Positions 44,450 through 52,302 of a stretch of DNA of 64,000 nt are shown here, piece after piece. A program made the position numbers and the translations under genes. This DNA is from an uncultured Lachnospiraceae bacterium (lineage in GTDB: Bacteria; Bacillota; Clostridia; Lachnospirales; Lachnospiraceae): positions 124,001 through 188,000 of the forward strand of contig CAJTPS010000001.1 of assembly GCA_910578555.1 (NCBI GenBank), in the 5' to 3' direction. The notes below the pieces were generated by a model that saw nothing but the letters and a program-made list of their open reading frames with translations, searched no databases and was not told the origin of the DNA. How positions within the stretch are numbered: the stretch's first letter is position 1; every line of letters begins with the position of its first letter.

Positions 44450-44900
44450 ACTCTCTTCTCCTGATATATGTTTAGCTTGAAAAAATGTCCATCAGTTGAA
44501 CTTTATTTTTAGATAAATTATAAAATTCCTTCACGAATCTAGCAAGCTACAAGGCTTTACATTTTCGCAATCATCTATTGCTCTTAAGAATAAAGGCTCT
44601 TCCAGTTGCTACCAATTTAAACTCCTGACTTCCCAGGGAAAATGCTGCGCTAATAAATTGAAAGATATACTGTTTGCTGCCTTAGGGTCCATTGGACAGA
44701 CCTTTTATCGGCACAGTGTAAAGGATATACGTAATTACAGACTGGTGAAATTATGATGCAATACCAACACATTTATTGACTAATATCTTAGAAATATATA
44801 TGCTTTGAGTAAATTATAACATATCGAAGAATGTAAAAGAATATATTTTTACAAACACAACAAACGAATTAACAATAATATGGCAAGCGCACTCAGCTAC
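44450..44900. other. AT-rich region with remnant of a minus-strand gene
   Basis: On the minus strand an open frame starts MDPKAANSISFNLLAQHFPW (from about 44696) and continues RSLNW, a stop TAG, then QLEEPLFLRAIDDCENV to a TGA near 44540. This is an interrupted residue of an unidentified gene. Nothing else is seen, apart from scattered A/T-rich words. Confidence 0.4.
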
Positions 44901-44930
44901 GTCTGCTCCAATATAATACCGGTTGTTTTC

Positions 44931-45116
44931 TTAAGCTGTGCGACCCAGTCCCCGTCCGGCGATGGTCTCATGAACGGTGAGGACGGCATCTGCGGTGTAG
45001 TAGGAGCCTGTCTGCTGCATCTGCCCGATGGAATCATTGCTGAAATAGCGGAAAGCCATAGCGGCTGTCAGCATCAGCAACGGTATAAATAGTGCGATGA
45101 ATGTGCTTTTGTGCAT
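44931..45116 (-). pseudogene. Truncated copy of the membrane-anchored protein gene
   Basis: Begins like the 243-residue gene at 42536-43267 (same signal anchor; one Ala/Thr difference), but after VHETIAG an internal deletion of about 500 bases joins it to the far 3' end out of frame (GRGLGRTA). Only 61 codons are left. The junction reads CCCGTCCGG-CGATGGTC. Recent origin is supported by near-identity with the intact copy. Confidence 0.85.
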
Positions 45117-45142
45117 GTGTTTTGACCTCTCTTAAGATATAC

Positions 45143-45544
45143 TTATTTCATTATATCCGATAATGTGATTCCGTCAAAGTATGTGTTTGTAAGCTTATGA
45201 AATTCTGTCCACATCGGTAATGTCTTACAGGTTCCGGAACGTTCGCAGATATCCGCAGCGCAGCCAAGACAGGCTACCGGCGCGAGATCTCCTTCTGTAA
45301 GCCGCAGAATGTCTCCGACACGGTACATGTCGGGAGCAGAAGTCAGGCGGTAGCCGCCGCCTTTGCCCTGAAGCCCTTCGATCATCTTGTTTCTGGTCAA
45401 AACGGGAAGAATGCGCTCTAAATATTTCAGGGAGATATTTTGTCTTTTGGCAATTTCTTTCATCGGGAGAAAACCTTTCCCGTAATGCTCCGCCAGATCA
45501 AGCATCACCCGGAGCGCATATCTTCCTTTTGTTGAAATCAGCAT
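45143..45544 (-). CDS. Rrf2 family (IscR/CymR-like) transcriptional regulator
   Basis: 133-residue winged-helix repressor (MLISTKGRYALRVMLDLAEH, ISLKYLERILPVLTRNKMI, GKGGGYRLTSAP). Three cysteines in CLGCAADICERSGTC fit the IscR Fe-S binding region, so it probably senses Fe-S status. Start at 45544 after GAGGTGAC; the upstream in-frame codons overlap nifU and are rejected. It is the last of three genes (nifS-nifU-rrf2) and likely represses them by way of the palindrome at 47259-47285. A truncated copy lies at 43294-43520. Confidence 0.88.
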   Translation of the reverse strand: MLISTKGRYALRVMLDLAEHYGKGFLPMKEIAKRQNISLKYLERILPVLTRNKMIEGLQGKGGGYRLTSAPDMYRVGDILRLTEGDLAPVACLGCAADICERSGTCKTLPMWTEFHKLTNTYFDGITLSDIMK

Positions 45545-45573
45545 AACTGTCACCTCTGTGTCGATCATTGCAT

Positions 45574-45954
45574 TCATTCCATGTTGCTTTTGGCATAGTA
45601 ATCTTTTAATGCATTTTTGATGGCCTCTTCCGCAAGCACGGAACAATGTACTTTATGAGCCGGGAGACCGTCCAGGGCTTCGGCGACAGCCTGATTGGTG
45701 AGCGCAAGCGCTTCTGAAACAGGTTTGCCTTTAATAAGTTCGGTTGCCATGGAGCTTGATGCGATAGCAGAAGCACAGCCGAATGTTTCAAATTTAACAT
45801 CTGCAATGATATCATTTTCAATTTTCAGATATATTTTCATAATATCGCCGCATTTGGCATTGCCGACCTCGCCGACTCCATCGGCATTCTCAATTACGCC
45901 GACATTTCGCGGATTACGAAAGTGATCCATAACTTTTTCACTGTATAAAGCCAT
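45574..45954 (-). CDS. NifU/IscU-type Fe-S cluster scaffold
   Basis: 126 residues: Fe-S assembly scaffold that receives sulphur from NifS. The three cluster-ligand cysteines are seen: GNAKCGDIM, FETFGCASAIA and HKVHCSVLAEEAI. Start follows the nifS stop by 13 bases. Regulator lies downstream. No hscA/hscB or ferredoxin is present, so this is the short clostridial ISC set. Confidence 0.93.
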   Translation of the reverse strand: MALYSEKVMDHFRNPRNVGVIENADGVGEVGNAKCGDIMKIYLKIENDIIADVKFETFGCASAIASSSMATELIKGKPVSEALALTNQAVAEALDGLPAHKVHCSVLAEEAIKNALKDYYAKSNME

Positions 45955-45967
45955 AATATAAACCTCG

Positions 45968-47158
45968 CTATTGGATAATAAATTCTCTGTTACCGTCTAT
46001 AAGATCCCGCCAGACCGGAGAAAGACTGCGCAGATACGCAACCGTTTCTTTTACAGCCCTAATGGTGTATGCGACCTGCTCTTCCGTGTTTTCATTAGAA
46101 AGCGTAAGCCGAAGCGAACCATGGGCAACATCATGTACTCTTCCAATCGCGAGCAGGACATGGCTCGGGTCCAGTGAGCCGGAAGTGCAGGCGGAACCGG
46201 AGGAGGCGCAGATGCCTTTGTCGTCAAGAAGCAGCAGAAGGGACTCACCTTCAATTCCCTCAAAGCAGAAATTGACGTTACCGGGAAGCCGGGCTGCGGC
46301 ATCTCCGTTGAGGATGGAATGCGGAATCTGTGAAAGCCCGTCAATAAGCTGATCGCGTAGTACGCACAGCCGTCCGGCATTTTCGTCAATATGGGCGCAG
46401 GATTCTTGCAGCGCGGCTGCCATACTCATGATGGCAGGGATGTTTTCGGTGCCGGCCCGTCGCCCTCTTTCCTGTGCGCCGCCTTCGATCAGGGGCATCA
46501 ATGGGATTCCTTTTCTGGCATAAAGGACACCAATCCCTTTCGGACCATGGAATTTATGGGCAGAAAGTGAAAGCATATCAATATTTTGTTCTTTGACATT
46601 AATATGCAGCTGCCCGGCCGCCTGTACGGCATCCGTATGGAAAAGAACATTGTTTGCACGGCAGACCTTACCGATTGCATCTATCGGCTGAACTGTTCCG
46701 ATCTCATTGTTGGCGTACATCACAGTAACAAGGCAGGTGTCGCCGCGGATGGCAGCTGCCACCTGCTCTGGCAGGACGATACCGTTTTCGTGAACGTCCA
46801 GAAGCGTGATTTCGAAGCCTTCTTTCTCCAGTTTATGCAGGGTGTGCAGTACCGCGTGATGTTCAAATGCCGTCGATATAATATGCCGCTTTCCATTTCG
46901 CTGCCCGATGCGTGCGGCGGATATAATCGCCTGGTTATCCGCTTCGCTGCCGCCGGATGTAAATGTGATTTCTTCAGGCAGCGTGCCGATACATTCGGCA
47001 ATCTGCTTTCGTGCCGCCGCCAGTGCTTCGGACGCCGCCTGGCCGACGGAATGGAGACTGGACGGATTCCCGTACACGTTGTCCATATATGGGAGCATGG
47101 CGTTAATTGCTGTCTTGCTCATCTTTGTTGTTGCTGCATTATCCAAATATATTTTCAT
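45968..47158 (-). CDS. Cysteine desulfurase, NifS/IscS type
   Basis: 396-residue PLP enzyme that moves sulphur from cysteine to NifU. Start at 47158, MKIYLDNAATTKMS, following AGGAG. PLP Lys is in LSLSAHKFHGPKGIGVLY; the mobile active Cys is in ASSGSACTSGSLDPSHVL. First gene of the operon; promoter and palindromic operator lie 100-155 bases upstream. Normal length. Confidence 0.94.
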   Translation of the reverse strand: MKIYLDNAATTKMSKTAINAMLPYMDNVYGNPSSLHSVGQAASEALAAARKQIAECIGTLPEEITFTSGGSEADNQAIISAARIGQRNGKRHIISTAFEHHAVLHTLHKLEKEGFEITLLDVHENGIVLPEQVAAAIRGDTCLVTVMYANNEIGTVQPIDAIGKVCRANNVLFHTDAVQAAGQLHINVKEQNIDMLSLSAHKFHGPKGIGVLYARKGIPLMPLIEGGAQERGRRAGTENIPAIMSMAAALQESCAHIDENAGRLCVLRDQLIDGLSQIPHSILNGDAAARLPGNVNFCFEGIEGESLLLLLDDKGICASSGSACTSGSLDPSHVLLAIGRVHDVAHGSLRLTLSNENTEEQVAYTIRAVKETVAYLRSLSPVWRDLIDGNREFIIQ

Positions 47159-47258
47159 AGCACTCCTGTCAGCATTCCACACTTGCCAAGAGACGTGTGG
47201 CGCTTTGTTCTCGTTGCGTCAGGCATAAGATTTTCTGCCTCCGGGTATATAATCAATA

Positions 47259-47314
47259 TAATACCTACCTTTTTGGTTGGTATTATATTAAAACGGTTTG
47301 CCGGTTCTGTCAAT
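47259..47314 (-). promoter_or_regulatory. nifS-nifU-rrf2 promoter with Rrf2-type palindrome
   Basis: On the minus strand TTGACA (complement of 47309-47314) is followed after 17 bases by TTAATA/TATAAT, then by the palindrome TAATACCAACC-AAAAA-GGTAGGTATTA (47259-47285, one mismatch between 11-base arms). Its location over the start of transcription and symmetry fit an Rrf2/IscR operator (ATACC...GGTAT halves). Confidence 0.75.
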
Positions 47315-47383
47315 GATTTTTGAAAAAATGACTATTATATTCGTTTTCGTAACATTTCCCGGAGAATTAGATGGTATAATGTA

Positions 47384-47440
47384 ATGGTGCAAAAGAGAAA
47401 CAAGCGGCTGCGAAGCAGACATTTGTTTCTCTTGCACCAT
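47384..47440. repeat. Long hairpin before the response regulator gene
   Basis: ATGGTGCAAAAGAGAAACAA (47384-47403) pairs with TTGTTTCTCTTGCACCAT (47423-47440), with an inner CTGC-GAA-GCAG. From 47441 a further folded stretch (AAGCGCG/CGCGGGC) runs to the word TGCTCTGTAAACTT (47500-47513), which recurs at 63647-63660. Confidence 0.7.
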
Positions 47441-47581
47441 TAACGAGCAAGCGTCCGATGAAATCAGACGAAAAGCGCGTAAGCGCGGGCTTGCGAGTAT
47501 GCTCTGTAAACTTTGATAGGGTGAAAACCCGTGATCAGAGCGTGCACTGCGGCAATCAATATAATAAAAACGGAGCCGGTT

Positions 47582-48184
47582 ATGAAGAAAATTCTGCTTG
47601 TGGAAGACGACCGTCTTTTCAATAAAACACTATCTTATAATTTATCGCTGGACGGCTATGACATTACGTCTGTATGCAATGCTGCAACAGGCGCAGAAGC
47701 GATCCGGCGGCAGCAGTTTGACATGGCGCTGCTGGATATCAACCTGCCGGACGGAAACGGCTACGAGCTGTGCAGGCTGGTGAAAGCGGAATGCCCGGAT
47801 ACACTTGTGATCTTCCTCACGGCCAATGATCAGGAGCGGGATCAGGTACTGGGGTATCAGGCCGGCGCGATAGACTATATTACGAAGCCGTTTTCGGTCG
47901 TTGCGCTGCAGCACAAGATCAGTGCAATGTTTGCGATGGTGGGGCGGCACAAGCCGACGGAGGATATCTACGACGATGGAAGACTGTGTCTTGATTTTGC
48001 ACGGCAGGCAGGGACACTTGCCGGAGGGGAGCTTACATTATCCGCGATGGAATACCGGATGCTTGCACTCTTCTGCCGGAATGCCGGACGGGTGCTCACG
48101 CGCCGGCAGCTTCTGGAGAAGCTGCGACATTTATACCGTGATGTCCGCCAGACAGAATCTTATCATGCTATTCAGGTCTTCTAA
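47582..48184 (+). pseudogene. OmpR-type response regulator truncated in its DNA-binding domain
   Basis: Starts MKKILLVEDDRLFNKTLS; the receiver domain is complete, with the phosphorylated Asp in DMALLDINLPDG, the switch Thr in VIFLTAND and Lys in DYITKPFS. The output domain begins normally (GGELTLSAMEYRMLALFC, LTRRQLLEKL) but breaks off after residue about 180: from base 48121 the frame enters the 3' end of the convergent YbaK gene and ends at 48184. The recognition helix and wing are missing and no histidine kinase gene follows. A rearrangement placed ybaK against it. The receiver could still be made. Confidence 0.8.
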
Positions 48185-48610
48185 AGAAGCCTCAACCTGA
48201 TAACCTATTTTACCGCCGCTGAAAATGATTGAGGGAAAGCTTGCGGCTGACGCATCGATAACGGTCCGGAATTGTTTTTTCATGCCGACCGGAGAGCAGC
48301 CTCCATGGACATAACCCGTTAATGCCAGCAGATCTTTGGATTTGACCATACTGATGCTTTTCTCGCCGACTGTGGCGGCGGCTTTCTTCAAGTCCAGTTC
48401 CCGGTTGACGGGTACCATGAAGACGTAATGATTCTTTGAACTGCCGATTGTCACTAATGTCTTAAATACCTGATCCGGATTCTGGCTTAAGACGGCGGCA
48501 ACATCTATACCGCTGGTGACACCGGAGTCAATGTAGCAGTAGCTTGTGTAGTCAATTTTCTTCTGGTCTAACAGGCGCATGACATTTGTTTTTTCTGTGT
48601 TCTTTTTCAT
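48131..48610 (-). CDS. Cys-tRNA(Pro)/Cys-tRNA(Cys) deacylase, YbaK/EbsC family
   Basis: 159-residue editing enzyme that frees cysteine mis-charged on tRNA-Pro. VFKTLVTIGSSKNHYVFMVPVNRELDLKKAA, the SKDLLALTGYVHGGCSPVGM loop and FRTVIDASAASFPSIIFSGG match the YbaK family. Complete and intact. Its 3' end overlaps the truncated regulator frame by 54 bases. A dispersed repeat lies just before the start. Confidence 0.9.
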   Translation of the reverse strand: MKKNTEKTNVMRLLDQKKIDYTSYCYIDSGVTSGIDVAAVLSQNPDQVFKTLVTIGSSKNHYVFMVPVNRELDLKKAAATVGEKSISMVKSKDLLALTGYVHGGCSPVGMKKQFRTVIDASAASFPSIIFSGGKIGYQVEASLEDLNSMIRFCLADITV

Positions 48611-48622
48611 GATTTACCCCAC

Positions 48623-48690
48623 TTCTGCGCTGCTTTCTGTGCATGAACGAGTTTGTGGCAAGCAACGCGCAGACACAAATCTCGCGATTG
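48623..48690 (-). repeat. Dispersed palindromic repeat, copy 2, in the ybaK leader
   Basis: CGAGTTTGTGGCA...CACAAATCTCGCG (48648-48686) with near-perfect self-pairing of CGAGTTTGTG and CACAAATCTCG; same layout as 12281-12368, with the shared word TTCTGCGCTGCTTTC at its gene-proximal end. Both copies end a dozen bases before a start codon. Confidence 0.7.
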
Positions 48691-49053
48691 AAAATTTAAA
48701 TTTTCAATCTTTACCTCGATTTAAATGTGTGATGGGAGCAGGACGGTATTCATTATACCAGATTGCCGGAGCGAAGGCATCAGAGAAATAAACAACAGGG
48801 AATAAAATTGCTTTCAGACATAATTTTTGTTAGAAAACGGAAGAAAAATAAAGGAAAGGAAGCATATTTTATAGAAAATATACAATAGGAAAAGGACATT
48901 TCATATGATATTATTATATATGTCTGACTGTCAAAGTTATGTGAGTGCATAAGAAAGTGTGCCCTATGAAAATAAAATCTTCCGGGTAGTGTGCAAGGTG
49001 CACTTTTATTCTGCATGAATGAAAATATAATATGAAGAATGGAGGACACTGAT
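48691..49053. other. Intergenic region upstream of the FIST/MCP pair
   Basis: About 360 bases without a gene. Contains a self-complementary AAAATTTAAATTTTC near 48690 and a run of TATTATATATG around 48908-48920 that could hold a -10 box. GGAGGACAC at 49040 is the ribosome site of the FIST gene. Nothing else is seen. Confidence 0.4.
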
Positions 49054-50127
49054 ATGAAATTGGCATACGGCAGCAGTATGAAAGGTGATGTGTCAGCGGC
49101 ACTAAAAAATATTACAGAGCCTGAGGCCCTGTTTTTTTCTGTCGCGAGCGAGGATATGCTTGAGCAAGCGGCCAGTGAAATTGAGAAGGCATTTCCCGGG
49201 GTTGCATCGATCGGAGGGGTCGGGCAGGCATATATCGGCAGAGATTTTTTTGATACAGGTATTACGGTTATCGCATTGAAGGAAAACATCAAGGTCGCGG
49301 CAGATGTTCTGGAACAGGCGTCGGTCATGCCGATCAAATATATCAGAAGACTGGAGAATGCCGTAAAGACCGTAGGAGGCGAACGGGGTAAAACGGCGTG
49401 TTTCGATATCTGTTCGGCGGGTGTGGATGTCCGCGCTGTCACAACGCTGTCTAATTATCTCTGTCCTTTAGGCTATGACCTTGCAGGAGGCACCAGTAAT
49501 TCGTCGGCGGTTGCCTGTAACGGAAAAGTATATAAGGACGCGTGTGCTTTTTTCATCATTAAAAACCTCAGAGGAAAAATAAAGTCATATAAAGAAAATA
49601 TCTACATCCATCCGCAGGGAACCGAGAAGCAGTTTATGGTGACAGAGGCGGATCCCAAAGATTACAGAATCCGCACGCTGGAGAATATATCTGCCGAGAA
49701 AGTATATACTTCCGAGCTGGGAATCAGCAGAGATAAGATTACCACGCAGACTTTCAAAAATCCGTTCGGACATGTCTGCGGTTCTGATACATACATTGTG
49801 TCCATAAAGGGTGTTGAACCGGATGGGAGCATCACTACATTCCGTCCTGCCAACAAGATGGACTTTCTTACGATACTGAGTATGGGTGACTATCGGGAAG
49901 TGGTGCAGGATACGATTTCCAGAATCAAGCACGACCTTGGCAGTGCATCGGCGGTGCTTTCCGTCAACTGCCTGTTCCGGTACATTATGTTTAATGAGGA
50001 TCATTACTGGGACAATTATCTTACCGAGATGTGCCGCAGTTTTTCACATGCGGGTATGGTTGGAGTCGGCGAGCATTATAATACACAGTTTGTTAATCAG
50101 ACGATGTGCTGTCTGGCATTTGAATAG
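49054..50127 (+). CDS. FIST domain sensory protein
   Basis: 357-residue cytosolic protein with FIST_N and FIST_C domains, thought to bind small molecules such as amino acids. N-terminal EALFFSVASEDM, SIGGVGQAYIGRDF, then YDLAGGTSNSSAVACNGKVYKDACAF, and C-terminal CLFRYIMF... GVGEHYNTQFVNQTMCCLAFE are typical. Start at 49054; the ribosome site GGAGG lies inside an alternative start five codons earlier. It is followed after 14 bases by a soluble MCP-like protein, so the two probably act together as sensor and signalling partner. Confidence 0.85.
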   Translation: MKLAYGSSMKGDVSAALKNITEPEALFFSVASEDMLEQAASEIEKAFPGVASIGGVGQAYIGRDFFDTGITVIALKENIKVAADVLEQASVMPIKYIRRLENAVKTVGGERGKTACFDICSAGVDVRAVTTLSNYLCPLGYDLAGGTSNSSAVACNGKVYKDACAFFIIKNLRGKIKSYKENIYIHPQGTEKQFMVTEADPKDYRIRTLENISAEKVYTSELGISRDKITTQTFKNPFGHVCGSDTYIVSIKGVEPDGSITTFRPANKMDFLTILSMGDYREVVQDTISRIKHDLGSASAVLSVNCLFRYIMFNEDHYWDNYLTEMCRSFSHAGMVGVGEHYNTQFVNQTMCCLAFE

Positions 50128-50141
50128 GAGGTGGGGAAGAC

Positions 50142-51101
50142 ATGTTTAAATTATTTGGCAATGCTGAAAATAAAAACAATGAAAAGGATTCCGCTTCCGT
50201 TACGGCAGGACAGAAGCGGGCGGATTTTGACAAGCATCCTGTAGATTATGCATTAAAAAGCGTATATAAAGTTGTGAATGAACTGGCGGAAGATGTTTTC
50301 CTGACCACACAGCAGATGCGATATGCGACAGAACGGCTTTCGGGACTGAAAGAGGAAATGATCGGACCGCAGGGTGAAGTGAGTGCGCTGGAGGATGGAT
50401 TTCAGGAGATCACGACGGCGGCGGATCACTTTAACGATGTGGAGACAGAGATCGACGCGTCCGTCTCAGAGGCACAGCGTCAGATGGAACAGCTGAGAAA
50501 GGATTCCGATTTCCTGCAGGAAAATTTTAAGAACATGTCCAAGACGTTCGATATGCTGCAGGATGCGCTGGATAAAATCAGCGACAGTCTGACGGGAATC
50601 AGAGCGGTTGCTGACCGAACCAACCTTTTGGCACTGAATGCAAGCATTGAGGCGGCGAGGGCAGGTGAACAGGGCAGAGGCTTTGCGGTTGTCGCGGAGG
50701 AGGTAGGCAAACTCGCGAAGACGAGCCGTGACATGGTCGAGGGCATTCACGCAAGTATTGTGGAAGTAGAGCTTCAAAGCGGTGAACTGAACAAGTTCAT
50801 CGAAGCCTCTGACGAAGCAGTGCTTTGCAATATTAAGAGTATAGAAAAGACAGATAAATATTTTGAAGATGTAAAGCGAAGTGCTGCAGGTACGGCCGAG
50901 GTCCGGGAAGCGATTGAAAACGCAGTGGAGAGAAACCGCGCATACGTGAAGCAGGTTGAGGACTCTCTTATGGGGACGGCTGAAGTCTACAGTGATATCA
51001 TTGACAGGATGGACATAGATGACAGTAAGAAAGGCGTATTGATCGAGATGTTTCAAAATATCATCGAACAGGCGATTGCCATGGTGGAGGAACTGCCCTG
51101 A
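50142..51101 (+). CDS. Soluble methyl-accepting chemotaxis protein-like signalling protein
   Basis: 319 residues, no membrane helix. Residues 30-110 are charged coiled-coil; about 150-205 hold the MCP hairpin tip (RAVADRTNLLALNASIEAARAGEQGRGFAVVAEEVGKLA in outline, tip ALNASIEAARAGE); the C-terminus is again coiled-coil. The tip sequence is what binds CheA and CheW, but no chemotaxis genes are in the window. With the adjacent FIST protein it may form a cytosolic receptor split over two genes. The stop is within a terminator stem at 51091. Confidence 0.85.
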   Translation: MFKLFGNAENKNNEKDSASVTAGQKRADFDKHPVDYALKSVYKVVNELAEDVFLTTQQMRYATERLSGLKEEMIGPQGEVSALEDGFQEITTAADHFNDVETEIDASVSEAQRQMEQLRKDSDFLQENFKNMSKTFDMLQDALDKISDSLTGIRAVADRTNLLALNASIEAARAGEQGRGFAVVAEEVGKLAKTSRDMVEGIHASIVEVELQSGELNKFIEASDEAVLCNIKSIEKTDKYFEDVKRSAAGTAEVREAIENAVERNRAYVKQVEDSLMGTAEVYSDIIDRMDIDDSKKGVLIEMFQNIIEQAIAMVEELP

Positions 51102-51123
51102 TTTATTTCAGGGTAGTTTTTTT
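51091..51123 (+). terminator. Terminator of the FIST/MCP operon
   Basis: AACTGCCCTGA (51091-51101) pairs with TTCAGGGTAGTT (51107-51118), followed by seven T. The stem overlaps the last codons and stop of the MCP-like gene. The following word TTTATGGTCTAGGAAATT resembles TTTATGGTATAGGAAATT at 35402, a hint of a shared repeat edge. Confidence 0.8.
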
Positions 51124-51234
51124 ATGGTCTAGGAAATTGTGACAGGCTGCAAAGCATATCTGCGCTCGTATTTCTTTGGGGCATATTCTGTGTATTTTTC
51201 CACAAATTCTCTCTTACAAAATTTAATTTCAGAA

Positions 51235-51310
51235 TTGACAACTATATCGGCTGCCGTTATAATATATTATATCGTAAGCCGATATAACGCGAGACGATAT
51301 AATAAAAGCG
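51235..51310 (+). promoter_or_regulatory. padR promoter with repeated inverted half-sites
   Basis: TTGACA (51235-51240), 17 bases, TATAAT (51258-51263). Over and after it lie TATATCG-TAAGC-CGATATA (51268-51286), another CGATATAA at 51294-51301 and TATCGG at 51245-51250, so four half-sites of a TATATCG motif. PadR regulators repress their own promoter from such sites. Confidence 0.75.
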
Positions 51311-51323
51311 GGAGGGAATATAA

Positions 51324-51677
51324 ATGGCTAATCCGGCGATGACAGAAGCGGTCTATTATATTATGTTGTCACTTATGAAGCCGATGCATGGCTACGGCAT
51401 TATGCAGAATGTAGAGCAGCTTTCAGGCGGCAGAGTGAGACTGGCGGCAGGCACGCTCTACGGGGCAATCAATACCCTTTTGGAAAAAGGATGGATCGTT
51501 GCGGTGGCGGGGGAAAATGTTTCCGAAAAAAGTTTTTCTCGTGACAGGGGAAACCGGAAAAAAGAGTATCTGATCACAGAACAGGGAAAAGAGATGCTGC
51601 AAGACGAGATTGACCGGCTACAGGAACTGCTTGAAAACGGCACGCGCATTTTATTGAGACAGGGGGATGGAAAATGA
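51324..51677 (+). CDS. PadR family transcriptional regulator
   Basis: 117-residue winged-helix repressor (MTEAVYYIMLSLMKPMHGYGIMQNVE, LAAGTLYGAINTLLEKGWI, KEYLITEQGKEML). Start after GGGAGGG. The gene overlaps the next by an ATGA junction. PadR/DUF2812 pairs commonly sit before FtsX-type ABC exporters, as here; it probably controls the exporter broken at 53.26 kb. Confidence 0.92.
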   Translation: MANPAMTEAVYYIMLSLMKPMHGYGIMQNVEQLSGGRVRLAAGTLYGAINTLLEKGWIVAVAGENVSEKSFSRDRGNRKKEYLITEQGKEMLQDEIDRLQELLENGTRILLRQGDGK

Positions 51678-52222
51678 GAAAAGTGATTCATAAATGGTTC
51701 TGGTTATGGGATTTTGATAAGGAGGAGAAGTGGCTGAACGAAATGGCTTCCAAGGGGTTAGGTTTAGTTGCTGTCGGATGGTGCCGGTATGAATTTGAGG
51801 ACTGCGCTCCGGGGGAATACAAAATATGTCTGGACTTTCTGGAAAATAAATGCAGCAGCGTGGAGAATGAAAAGTATATTGCATTTCTTGAAGAGACGGG
51901 CGCACAACAGGTGGGGAGGATGTCACGCTGGGTGTATTTCCGCAAGAAAGTGTCGGGAGAAGATTTTCAGATCTTTTCGGACAATGCTTCCCGCATCCGT
52001 TATTTGACGCGGATTATCAGATTTATCGCGGTGATTGGCGGGATGAATTTCTATTTTGGCTGCTACAATATGTTTATGTTATTTCAAGTAATGCAGTATC
52101 ATGTTTACATTAATTTTTTCGGTGTCATTAATTTTTTGATTGCTGCAGCTTGTGGGCTCGGTATGTCTCGGATTGCCCGCAAGCGGAAAAAGCTGAAAAC
52201 GGAACAACAGATTTTTGAATAA
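51674..52222 (+). CDS. DUF2812 domain membrane protein
   Basis: 182 residues. N-terminal KWFWLWDFDKEEKWLNEMASKG is the DUF2812 signature; two membrane helices lie at about 115-135 and 145-163. Function unknown; it almost always follows a PadR gene. It overlaps padR by 4 bases. Its end is 80 bases before the permease. Confidence 0.88.
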   Translation: MRKVIHKWFWLWDFDKEEKWLNEMASKGLGLVAVGWCRYEFEDCAPGEYKICLDFLENKCSSVENEKYIAFLEETGAQQVGRMSRWVYFRKKVSGEDFQIFSDNASRIRYLTRIIRFIAVIGGMNFYFGCYNMFMLFQVMQYHVYINFFGVINFLIAAACGLGMSRIARKRKKLKTEQQIFE

Positions 52223-52302
52223 AATCGGACATTTCTGTGACATTTGCCTTATATGATACGGATAACGACAGGAATACTTGTATGAAGCGGGGTGAAGGTT
52301 AC

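Noticed and set aside
44530..44700. Small minus-strand gene starting MDPKAANSISF
   Set aside because: Interrupted by an in-frame TAG and no ribosome site; kept only as a remnant within the intergenic entry.
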